Shown here one piece after another: positions 12,701 to 24,282 of a stretch of DNA of 64,000 bases. Below the pieces are notes generated by a model. The model was not told where the DNA came from. It did not search any database and saw only the letters and a list, made by a program, of their open reading frames with translations. Source of the DNA: Lateolabrax maculatus (lineage: Eukaryota; Chordata; Actinopteri; Acropomatiformes; Lateolabracidae); NCBI GenBank assembly GCA_031216445.1, contig CM062218.1:10742501-10806500 (forward strand), given 5' to 3'. A program made the position numbers and the translations under genes. Every line of letters starts with the position of its first letter. Position 1 is the first letter of the stretch.

Positions 12701-15700
12701 TCTGCTCTCTGTGGCAAGAAGTCTGGGCTCGATTTGTTTACGTTGCTACAGTGACAGTTCTGCAGCAGCGTAACCCAGGGATACAAGCAACAGAGTGTTG
12801 CTATGGTTTCAGTCCTGCTGAACTACGGCGCTTCATCTTTTCTCTATTTTTACTTTAGGTTGCAATAAAACTAAAGTTCTTATTTAATCTCAAATGATTC
12901 ATGTTTTTGCTGAGCAGCTGTGTAATAACACTATTGTGATCATTACAAACTGTTTATCTACAGTATTTAAAACTAGTGCAGAGCAGATTTGATGTTTTTC
13001 TCTGTTTTATGCCGCTTTAAAGCTGCACTAATCAATATATTTTATACTAACAACGAATCAAATTGGTATATGTAATGTGACTCCCACATACAATTATTAC
13101 TGGACTCCTCTGTTCCTCTCAGCTCTACAGAGCGTTTTAGTGTCTTTTAAGTCATTGCTTTGGTTTCACAGCCCACAACTTTACTGTTTTGGCTCAATGC
13201 TCTCATCAGCGTTGTTTCCAGCTGTTTTCAACGAAAAAAAATCTGACAAACCCACTGTACACACCTGCCCAGCACCAAAAGGCAGACTAGCGACTTGCCG
13301 GTGAACATAGTGGAGTATTAAGCAGTTAAAAAGCCACACATAGACCAAAAAACAGAGCTAAAAGTAGAGTGACTATTAAACTAATATTTGCTGGGTGACT
13401 ATAACTTTTTAAGGTGATTATAAGTCTAGTGGCCAAAAAATTAAATAATGCAGGTTTAATTGGAATATCTTTGGGTTTTGGACAGTTGTTGGGACAAAAT
13501 AAGCGATATGAAGTCTTTACTTTGAGCTATTTTTATAGACAAAATGGTTAAAAAGATAATCATTCGTTGAAGCCATTGGTTAAAACTCCTTTGTGATGCT
13601 GACTGTCCACCTTAGTGCACTGAAGACTTTCCGTTCATATTTACCTGTGTTATAGAACAAACTGGCAACAAAGGTGCAGTTTCTGAAGAAGGTGTGTGTG
13701 GAGGTGATGTCTTCAAAGTAGCATTCTTCAAACACAGAGTCTTCAAACACCATGGACTTCATCTTCAGGTTGAGGAACCTGGAGAACAGGTCACAGGTTT
13801 TGTAATGTATACTTGCCAAATGTTCTGTTCTTTGATATTGCGCTTCACTGTTGATTCAGAAGCATTTCAAATGTAAATCTGACTATCTGACAAAAACTGC
13901 AGCTCACAAACTGACTTACTTGTCATTGAAGTAATGTCCGTCGCGATGCACTTGGTTTTCCAGGGTGAAGTTAAAAGTGACATGCTCCACTCGTTCCTTG
14001 GTGAAGGTCTTTGTGCGTGATTCATATTCCTGCTTCTGGATGTACTTGATCATGTCTGGGAACCACACCGTCAGACCGTAATAGCTGCAAAGGTTTTAGA
14101 GTCAGGACAGATGGAATAAGCCTCAGCAATGAACATGATTCACGACATCGCAAGTGTTTTATGAGTCGTTAGTTTACCTGAAAGACATGGTGAACCAGAC
14201 AGCCATGAGCATGAAAGTCGTCCTCTTATATTCTGGGCTGAAGCAGGCAAGAATGTTATTCCGTATCTGCAACATGTGAACAAGAAAACACACAATTTTT
14301 GATAAAGAAATTTAGGGGGAGACCAGATTTAAACTCCTCATTAGATTCTTCTCAGTAAATTTGTCTGATTAAATTATTTTGACACACATTGCATATGTTT
14401 TGACTTCAATCTGGTTATGTTGTGATACTTCAGTTTACATTTCTGTAACAACTTGTAGAGCTAGAATTAACTTTATGAATAGGAGACACTTAAACGCAAC
14501 ACGACAGCAGCCAAGCTGGTTTTCCAAAATTCCCATAGATCTTTGCATTGGAGCCTCCTTGGCTTTCTCATGAAACTACATCTTTACAGCTTCAACTTTA
14601 AGAGCGGAGACTTTTCAGTTGGCATTTAGCAGGTGGTGCAGTAGCAGATTGAGAAGAAAATGGAGGTGGTGTAGGCGTGTAACAGAACGTAGGCTGAAGG
14701 CAAATTAAAATCAGGCACCAAGCTGGTAAAGTTCCTGCCTGGAGCAGTGGCGCTGCAATAATGTGCTACACAATGAAAAAACGAGCTAAAGCACGAGAAA
14801 GTCAAATATATAAATAAAATATATGCTAATGATTTAGTCACTGGTGCAAAAAAATAATAACCAAGAAATATGCACGTTATTTGTTTGAGTTTGTTTCACC
14901 AAATAAAATTTTAGGAGACAAAAAGCAGCAAGGAAAGTCAGCATGTGGGTGGAAAAATCTGTAATATTGTGTTGATTTTAAAATCAGATAGAAGTCAAGA
15001 GCGCAAAATAATTTTCTAGAAAAAATATGGCATTTTAAACCTCTTAGCAACTCTTGGACTCTCTTCCACCTACGCCTCCATCAACACTGTTCGCTTCCAC
15101 TGATGCCAGCTCCACTGAGGCCTTTCACAGGCATGCCTCAAGCTGTAAAAGGCCTCAGCCTCAAACTCGGGTATATTAACTGTATTTTTTCAGGAGCAGT
15201 GATCTCAGATATAATCTCATGGGGTGTTTTATTTCATAATTTTAAAACTTGATTACAGTTTTGGTGCAGAACTGCCTCCACAACAACAAATCTCCTAGTT
15301 TAAAGATTAAAGACATTATATACACTGTATGTAATTATATTTTTAACCTCTCAACCTCACTCACCTGTTGGGAGATGCTCCTAATCTTCAGTCTGTAGCG
15401 CTGCCAGACTGGAGTGTCTGTGCCCGTGTCCACCAACTCATCCATCTGTTTCACCGTCTTAATTGTGGTGACCTTGGATGAAAAAGACACGAGTCCTTCA
15501 GCCAGATGTCATGGAATGAATTTTGATGGTAACCACCAAGTTTTCTTACTACTACTGGCATTTCTGAAAAGGCTTCCCGAAATTCGTCGACCTGTGTGAC
15601 TAAAATATAGTTTTTTAAAAAATGTTAAGTGTTGTACCTTTAAGCCTGTGTTGGGGTTTTTTCAGAGATACTCACAGAAAACACCTTCTCAGGGTATCCC

Positions 15701-18700
15701 TTTGCTCGCATGTTAGTGTCGTGAACTTGCTTCAGAATCATCCAGCCTTCGTCATGTTTGCCATTCTGTTAAAAGTAAAAGTCATATTGTGTAAAACCTA
15801 TGTATTCATCTCGATTAATTTAAACATTCACAAGAAGAAATTATCCTTATGTAAGACATTTCCCATACTTTGGGTGTTATGTTAGTAATAACTCATATAT
15901 GAGTAAAAACTCCTAATACTGTCAGATAGGGACTAACTGTCAACAAACACATCTCTAACCTCTAGGTAGAAGCGTGGGCTCTCTGGCATGGCGCTGAGGG
16001 CAGCGATGGCTGCAACAGAAGGAAATGCGCACACTAACACAAACACACGCCAGCTATGGAACTGATATGCCGAGCCCATCTGGAAACTCCATCCTGTCAA
16101 GACGAAAAAAACAAACCAACACGAAGAAATGAGCTCACACCTTACACTTTGGCCTACAAATGTAGGTCAAGTCGATTACAGATGAGATCAGGCAACCAAT
16201 CTTTATAAAGCACAGTCTGAATTATATTTAATATGTTGCGACACAGTATGAACTCATTTTTCTTATTTTTCCTCGCTCCAGGGAAGTCAGAGGTCAGACA
16301 CAGTGTCTGGGAAGATCCTTCTTAGCAAACAAGCTTAAACCTGCATGGTTTCACCAACCAGCTCACCCTGAAATATGTTTATTCGCTTTCTGGTTCAGAA
16401 TTGAATGAGAACATTGATACCTCTCTCATGTCCGTTGAATATAAAGCTACATTCAGCAGCCGGTTATTCTAGTTTGGTATAAAGACTTGAGACAGCTATC
16501 CTGACTCTGTCCAAAGGTAACAAAATCTGCCTACCAGCAACTCTAAAGCTCATTAATTAACACATTATATCTTGTTTGTCTATTACTAACAGTACATGTC
16601 TAAAAACGACAATTTGGTAGCTAACCATAACCTCATAAATTCAAAGATAGGTTACTATACTCACCATAATGTGGGATTATAGCCCAGGCCATGGCAGATG
16701 CGTATATTCCCCCAATCATCCAGAACATGCAGAGCCAACTGAGGTGCTCACCGCGCTTCTCTTGGGCCAGGAATTCAGAATAGTAGGAAAACACGATGGG
16801 AATTGAGCCGCCAATCCTGCAAAGATCAGAAACCAACCGAGCCCAGAGTTGAACAGTGTTTATGAGCAGAGATCCTGAGATGCACATAGAGTTTAGATGT
16901 CAGATTAACTGCACTGTTTGCAAATAAAGAACGTACGTTTATTTATTTCATATTAAATATCCCAAACACCACTTATATATGACATGGTGTCACACCATGA
17001 GGGATGAGTGACATTTCTTCAAACTCCTGTATATAAAACTAAAGCAACTGAACTGTTTACAAGTGGAGGCAACACAGTTTGAATCTCCAACCTCCAACCT
17101 TTAATTTACTGCACCGGTATTTCTGGTTGGTCATTACAGCTTTAACATTATTTGCTTGTGTTATTCCATCAACATGGTGCAAAACTAACTCACAGAAGAT
17201 CTGTGGGAAAGTGACTGATCTGACCAGCATCGCAACTTGCCAATTCACTATGAAAAATGAAAATACGGAAGTGGAAGTGTTCAGAAACTTTCCTACAAGC
17301 TGAAAGACTGAAAATCTTTAATTATTAATAATTTTCTTCTACTCTTGAGTTCAAAGTGGTGCACTCAGATGTATACCATAGTCCAGCTAGATAAGTGTAT
17401 TGATTTTTTTATATATTCCCAAAGCAGATACAAGCAATTTGCTGATTTATTTCTAGTTACTTATTTTCATATTGTAGCTTCCCACTTCTTATCTGTGTTG
17501 GTTAAAAATAAGCTTTAACAGAGATACATTTTTTTTAATGTAATATTTGTGTCATTAAGTTAAACAGTCATGTTATTATGTTAAAATTAGTTTAATGTTT
17601 AAACTGATTTTTGTAGTTTGACTTTTTTTGTTTCCTTTGGCTCGGCCTGGTTGTACTGTAGACATTCACTCCCTGCGAACTAGAAACATATCCAGCATTA
17701 CAGTGAAGATGACCAATCAAAACAGAATAAGTGGCCCAGATTTTTATAAATATATATATAGTATATTTCAATTTACCCAACACCTGAGAGGAGCCGGCAA
17801 AAGAGAAAGGTGCTGTAGCCCTGGACGAAGGAGGAGAAGAAGGAGAAGATACTATTGATGGAGAGACAGATTAGAAGAGACTGCCGACGGCCTATCCGGT
17901 CAGCCAGAGCCCCCCAGAGGAAAGCCCCAACCATCATCCCAAAATATACAATCAGACCTGTGGAGACAGCAAAGAAAATTAAACTATTACAAATGGGAAT
18001 ATAAAATCTCAGTGTTTCAAATGAATTACTTGGTTAGCTGTTTACTGCACGTCTGTCCTGTCTACTTTATTTTTGCTACACTCCTACTGTGGTTCATGTA
18101 ACTCTGCGGATGCTGGCCTCTCAAGACAGGCAGAGCACAGTTTAAATATGGAGAGTAATAAATATCTCCTCTTTATAAAAGATCAGATGTTATTCTTTAT
18201 TTTTCTTATTGTGATCAAATCCCATGAAAACGCCACGACCAATTATAAATGAAATGTCTCTCAGCCCCAAGCCAATTCTCTACTAAAGATATAAACCTTT
18301 AAAAACAGGTCACAGTTAACCCTGAGTAATTTCCTTAAACAGCTGGGCAGGGTAGTTTTTAGAAAATGTTACTTAAATAGTGTATTTGTTGGGGACTACT
18401 TTCAGCCGTGGATTAATACACATTTAGTGCTCTACTGAGAATTCACAGCGGCGGGACGGTGTATGTAGGATTGACTCAAATTGCCCATGTTTATGGTAAT
18501 CATGTATTTAAGTGTTTTTAATGATCATTTTTGGACAACAATGAAGCTCTGTGGCACAGAGGAATAAGCTATATCAGGCTTTTTAGTAGGATCAATTAAT
18601 TGTTGGTTTTGGAGATTTGTTGATAATATAATAAACAAAATATAGAATATAGACAGCCTTATTCTTTAAGCAACATAAAAATGCATCATGACACAGTCAA

Positions 18701-19359
18701 ACCAGAACCTGTACAACAGGAGGAGGAGGCACAATCGCCTGTAAAAGAGTCTTACCTAGCATGCTTTTGTTAGGTTCAGACAGGCACATATCCTTTTCAG
18801 CGCTGGGAAGGACAAACCCGACCACGAAGATCTCCACGCCATCTGCCATGAGAGCCAGCCCCAACACAAAGTACAGGGTCCACTGGAACCTCCCGTGACC
18901 ACATTCCTGTAAAATGGTCTCGTACTGTTGAGCCAGCTCTTCCTGGTCCTTCCTCCTCTCTGCCTCGGACACTCCGATATCTCCTAGCTGCTGGGCCCTC
19001 ACCGACCCCGGACCTCCGGCCAGGCTCCCCTTGCCTGACTCAGCCCTGGGAATTCCCTGGTACTCGCCCTCGTAGATCTCATCATCCTCGTCGTGGCCCT
19101 CCGTGGAGTCACTGTGGCCGCCCTCATCGTCGTTGGCCGCCTGGCTGTCTCCGCGGTAGTAGCCTCCATCCTGGCTTCCCTGCATGGGGTAATCATCATC
19201 ATCGTCCTCTTCGAAACGGCTGTAGGATCGCTTACTGTACTCATCAGTCACCCGATCCACCGAGCGGCCGACCTTCTTAGACGCTTGCCGCTTGACTTCT
19301 TTGGCAATGTCTTTGGCACCTTTTATGAAGGCAGTCCGGTTTTGGTAGCCGTCCTCCAT
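9750..19359 (-). CDS. sv2a: Synaptic vesicle glycoprotein 2A
   Basis: Twelve coding exons in transcription order: 18756-19359, 17777-17957, 16665-16816, 15960-16093, 15676-15765, 15365-15472, 14178-14266, 13920-14084, 13645-13778, 11080-11286, 10832-10991 and 9750-9933. Phases close to 735 aa (human SV2A is 742). It is a major-facilitator-fold, 12-TM protein of synaptic and secretory vesicles that supports vesicle priming and synaptotagmin trafficking. The acidic cytoplasmic N terminus carries EGHDEDDEIYEGEYQGIPRA. TM1 starts at FQWTLYFVLGLALMADGVE. GRRQ-type MFS loops, GGSIPIVFSYYSEFLAQEKR and the C terminus KLPETRGQVLQ are all SV2A-like. The luminal loop (exons 8-10) has the pentapeptide-like FEDSVFEECYFEDI run and sequons NCT and NST. 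The ATG at 19359 is preceded by a 5'UTR and a CCCCAG acceptor. The similarity is closer to SV2A than to SV2B or SV2C. Confidence 0.96.
13169..13359 (+). repeat. Dispersed repeat copy 2 (intron 9 of sv2a)
   Basis: This aligns collinearly and in the same orientation with 1852-2041. Shared blocks include CAACTTTACTGTTTTG, TCTGACAAACCCACTGTACA, CCTGCC, GCAGACA/GCAGACT and ACCAAAAA(A)CAGAGC. The copies are diverged. The family is unnamed here. Confidence 0.7.
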
Positions 19360-19507
19360 TTTAAAGAGGTTCGGACGATGCGAAAGTGGTCAAAGATTTA
19401 GTGGAGAGGCCACCTGAACGTGCTACGGCTTCAGTTTGTTCAGGATACACCTCACAGATTTGAAGAGACTCCCTGTTGACTTGACTGACAACAGGCTCTT
19501 CTTATGC
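19360..19507 (-). other. sv2a: sv2a 5'UTR part of the first coding exon
   Basis: On the minus strand a strong acceptor (TTTTCTCCCCAG, intron side of 19507) opens this 148-bp untranslated stretch directly before the ATG. It implies at least one upstream non-coding exon. Confidence 0.6.
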
Positions 19508-19589
19508 CTGGGGAGAAAATGGAAACATACATTAGCCATCTTTATTTTTTTTCCCGTAATCATTTATAAATTAAGTGGTAGGTTTCATG

Positions 19590-19950
19590 GAAAGGCCCCT
19601 GACTCCTTGGGCCCCTGGGCCTTTGCCCAGTAGGCCTCTGTCTGAAGTTACTAGTGAAATTAAGTGACACTTCTTGCTGGAAAGTCATTCAAGTAACTAC
19701 AAAGAGACACAAAATGGCCGACAAGAGGTGCTAAACAACTACAAAGAGACAAAAGATGACTGGTTGTTTGCACCTGTTGATAACAAAATTGAAAATGAAC
19801 TGTGAGGTTCTAGACTGATACACATTTGTGAATTAGTCTGGTGATGCCAGGCTACAGAATGACTACAACAATGCGTTGTTTGTAGTTTTTTTGTGTCGCT
19901 TTCAGTCTGGGTATATTGTACATATGTAAGAGGCGCGGCCTTTCACACAT
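19590..19950. repeat. Probable interspersed repeat with ACTACAAAGAGACA units
   Basis: Two spaced units of ACTACAAAGAGACA(C)AAA occur at about 19697 and 19738, after a GGCCCCTGGGCCTTTGCCCA segment. From general familiarity this resembles a repeat common in percomorph genomes. I saw no second long copy in this window. Confidence 0.4.
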
Positions 19951-21880
19951 TTGTGTCCTGGGGTCCCTTCAGCGGTGTGTTTCCAGACAACACCTGTTGC
20001 ATTTCCATATCTGCCCAGCACGTGTTCACTGCTGAGTCACAGATGGGCCTGAGTGGTAATTACAGGCCGAGACATCAACCCATGGATAGCGAGAGTGATT
20101 TTTAATCGATTTTTCTTCATACTGAGATGCCTCAGTTCAAGTTCATGGTGTAGACGTGAGCATGACTCAAATGAAATGTTGATGAGATAATGCTCCAAAG
20201 GATCAGATACTTATTTTGAATAAAATAATATCACGCAAGACCCTTCACTGTTTATGTCGTCATCCCCTAACATTCCACACATTAACACCTCTTCATTATT
20301 TATTTTAAAAACTGCTCTCCAAATCTTGCACTAATTTTTAGCGATTAATTGTCAAGTTCGACACTAATACATTAACGATATTGAAGTAACCCAATAAAGT
20401 CTACTTCATTGATTAATCAAATAAATCCGCAAACGTTCCTTAATTGAAAAAGTGAACTGCTGAGTTAGAGGAGCTGTGTACTAAAACAAATGAGGCTTGA
20501 AATTGAGAAAAATAAACTGGAACATTAATGTCCATTTTACCTGTCTGCTGCAGTATCACATCTCATTTTGAGGAGAGGACATTTACAAGGCACTGACTCG
20601 TGTAGTTCACTGACAATACCCACATCCATATGCTTTTTTATTAAGACACTGTGAGCCTCAGGTCGTCGTGCAATAAAACAACATGTCACTTTGATTTTGT
20701 GGTGCAGTGAAACAACAGACACAGAATGGGAGACATCATCGCTACGCTCCCTTTGACCCCTGTTTCAAAAACAAGGTCTGACAGGTAATAACGGGCTGAC
20801 AGAGCTTTAAATGTCTGCCAGGTTTACAGTATATACAGGACCAGGCACAGGATTTTAAAAATACTGAGGTCAGGGGTCATAGCCAGAAGAAGAAACCTGT
20901 GAAATCTTCTGATATTCTTTTTTTTTTTTCATTTTCTTCATTAACTTAACTGTTCACTAATATTTCTCCCTACAAGCCTTCTCCACACTCCCACGATATG
21001 ATTCTACAGGAGGAAACATTAAATCCCTTCCTTATACTTGTATATATGTTAATATATTGGGACTAAAAACAGTCAAATATAAATATATTTGGGTTAAAGA
21101 TATATATTAGAATCAGTCTTGTGCACTTACAGAATGACAGAACTACTCTTAAGGTTTTGAAAATCCCCAAATTAACATACCATACCAAATTCTTGTTTGT
21201 TTAGTTTGGCAAAATCTCTGCTAGTTGCTGTAAAGGAGTACATTATAATAGCAGGTAAAAGGTTTTTAAAAGGTTGCTGTGTATATCAGTTTTATATTCA
21301 TAAAGGTATACAGTATACCCATGCCAGCATCTGTATCCTGATCAATGCACAAAACACCTTTGATTTGTTAATTTTAAATTGAATTCAAACATCATCTCCA
21401 GTCTTAAGGCCACAGATCCCTCACTGTCAGCATGATGAGCAGATTTACTGGCACAGATCAAAGGAACCCCACGGGCCTGGTCAGCCAGGCTAAACTGTAG
21501 GACACTAACCTAATAATATCTTGGACTCAAGCACTCACAGGCCTGTAATCGCTATCCCTTATAAACATAAGCACACATGCCCGTGTAAAATAATATGGGC
21601 ATTATGGAGGGGAAACAACAAGACAGCAGAGCTGCACACACACGCTTTACCTGCATGTGTTTTCGGATGTCATGGTTTACTGGGACACACGAATAGAGCG
21701 AAGCCATCTTTAATATTGTTAGTAACACCTGTGCTTTTCCTACTGGGACAACTTGTCATCTTTATGATTTTTATTCATTTCGGAAGTTTCCTGTATAGCT
21801 TCACCCAACATAAACCTGAGCATAGGTCTCACAGACAACTAGACCAATAGATAGACCAATTAATAAATAGACAGACAGAC

Positions 21881-21923
<43 letters not shown>

Positions 21924-22978
21924 CAGATAGATAGATAGATACCACTGAATCCTTTATGCAACAGGTAAGATACAGATGCACTCCTTTAATTCAGTTTGCC
22001 TGTCTCTTCCTCAAAGAAACTGAAGTGTAAAGGCAATCACTAGTCAGGCACAGGCAAAGGCTTTAGGCCCACTTTTCTCATTTCGCCCCTGTCCTCAAGT
22101 TGACAGCATCTGTACAGCTCCATGCAGCCTGCAACACACAGCCCTGTCAGTGGAGGAGAGCAGGCAGGTCCGAGGATGAGGAGGATATTACTGCTCCCTG
22201 GTTTGAGCGACCCCGTTTATTTTCTGTCCTGTTTTTCCCCTTCAAAAATCAATCAGCGTCAGTTTACCACTTCCCTGAAAGGCCAAGCAGGGCAGACAGC
22301 CACCACCTCACATGGACGCGAGTTTATTAAGGCACCGGGAGATTTTTTTTTCTTTCAGTCGTTAAGTGTCGTGATGAATAATCCGGACAATTGACGACTG
22401 CAAAAGAAAGGACACAAATCCTCCTGCACGCCTAAATTATAATTCTCTGTTTTATAGTCTGACAGGATTGTTATTTTGCAGAAGCAGCAATTGCTTAAAA
22501 AGACAGCAAATAAATAAATAAAAAATCAATTGAAGAGTCTGATTAAATACGTGCAAAAGGCTCCATTTCAGCCATAATCGTCTTCACTGATGTTAAGAAG
22601 AAGGAGAAAAAAAAAAAAGGCCTTGTCGTTAACAGGCCAATTTACACAGCCCACAAATACGGCCGGATTAAAATACAAATCTGTCACAAATAGCGGCCGA
22701 CTGTCTGCTCGCCTGCCTCCTGACATCTGCGCTCATTCTTAGAGAAATCACGCTGCCAGCAGCTTGTCACGATCTGGATTAGATTATAGATAGGCCGCGC
22801 GTCTCAATTCACAAAATCGATCTTAATTGTTGCGTGAAGCCACGGCTGGAGAGCCCGTCGTGTCTTCCTGGTGTTGTCTTCATGCATCAGAAAAAAAAAA
22901 CAACAGCAACAAAAACAAAAAAAACGAATCCACCGCTGTAAAACACTTGACTGTTATTCGCCTTATTTTCACGCTCAC
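19951..22978. other. sv2a 5' intron or upstream region
   Basis: No coding exon was recognised. The stretch holds a GATA microsatellite (about 21871-21940). At 22500-22820 there is a more complex, less A/T-biased segment with CGATCTTAATTG and GGATTAGATTATAGAT, which looks unlike the surrounding simple sequence and could be a conserved non-coding element. Confidence 0.4.
21871..21940 (+). repeat. (GATA/GACA)n microsatellite
   Basis: Three ACAG/GACA units are followed by about 15 GATA units with one GACA interruption. Confidence 0.95.
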
Positions 22979-23150
22979 CTTTATTCCTGCGACGTGGTCC
23001 CTCTCTTCAGCCCGGAGATGGTGATGAGGAGGATGAGGAGGAGGATGGGGGGTGATGATGCGTACGAGGCTGTCGCGGTGAACCGAGTGATGATGCTGTG
23101 CGGCTCGGAGGAGAGAAGCCCACGCCATCCACGCACAAATCGGTGATGTG
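22979..23150 (-). promoter_or_regulatory. sv2a: Putative sv2a non-coding first exon and promoter region
   Basis: A consensus minus-strand donor, AATAAAG|GTGAGCGTG, lies with its exon border at 22979. It is preceded in transcription by a CpG-containing, purine/pyrimidine-biased stretch. It is the best donor found upstream of the 19507 acceptor and would leave a 3.5-kb first intron. The upstream limit is a guess. Confidence 0.45.
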
Positions 23151-24130
23151 CAGGGGTCCCCTCCCCCACGCAAAACCCTCACGTGCGCACGATCACATTA
23201 ACGCCTTCCTATCTGGAGGGGTTTTTGGCGCATATCTGCACATAACCACAAGCCACCATTTGCCCCCAGTTTTGCACAAGCCGTGCACTTCACGCCTTCC
23301 CCCGATCAGAGGGCTACTTATTATTTATTCGGCAAACGATCTGTGCATAAAATGTGAAGAAACACTGAATTGACATGGAATACACTTCTATATAACGCAC
23401 ATCCTGGCACGCATGCGCGCACAAACATTTTCATCCCTCTGCTTTTTGCAAATGGAATAAATGATCGTCCGCACGCACGAAAACCAAATTGTGCGCACAG
23501 ACAACACACACGTGCAGGCACACCTGACACATGTTGCCATGCCAACCGCTTGCCACGGTCTTGATCCTGTTTGCTGCATCAAGAGCTGATACTGTGGGGA
23601 AGAACTAACATTTCCCTGTGGACATGGGAGATGTCGTTTTAGTTGTTTCTTTTGTCACATGCATAAGGCTGCGCAGTGGTTCAGTCGGTTGTAGAGTCTT
23701 ACAAAGCCCCAGCTCAAGGAGATTTGGTGGAAACATCAAATGTATCATCCTGGTCCACAAGTTGTTGGATCGTGTGAGACGAGGAATCAGGATGCTCCTG
23801 ATCTTTGACTAAACTTGCACACTGTGCCATATATAAACAAGCTGCCCATGATCCTAGTCCTCTTCCTGATGGCTAGTGGCAGAAGTAGTAGTAAAAGTAG
23901 TATGCAGTGTAAAAATACTGTGCTACCTAAGTAGTTCAGTATTATTAGTAAAATATACTTATAAATATTCAAAAGTACCTATTAAGCAAAATGGATCATT
24001 TCAATGGCTTCAATCACAAAGTAGGGAAATTGAGACTTTTGAGCTACATCACTAAAAATGATCATTAATATCTGTGGATGAGAAAGAAAAAGAAACATGT
24101 ACTAATGTACCAAAACTTGTACTAAAAAAT
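23151..24130. other. Intergenic region between sv2a and sf3b4
   Basis: GC-richer near 23150-23560 (possible promoter flank), then A/T-rich. No supported gene on either strand. The short open frames here have no recognisable domain. Confidence 0.5.
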
Positions 24131-24136
24131 TTTATT
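24131..24136 (-). terminator. sf3b4: sf3b4 poly(A) signal
   Basis: Minus-strand AATAAA about 150 bp downstream of the sf3b4 TAA. Confidence 0.6.
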
Positions 24137-24282
24137 TGTCAAAGGTCTTCATCTGTACAGTGACCAAAAAAAAAATACAAACAGGTGGTTAAATTATTCT
24201 CACTATTACAAACTTGAGGAGATCTTAAGATGTTTTTAAAAAATGAGACAAAATGAGAGCCCGTTTCTGCGGTCGAGATGGA

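Noticed and set aside
19093..19401. Plus-strand hydrophobic 102-aa frame
   Set aside because: Antisense shadow of the acidic sv2a N-terminal exon.
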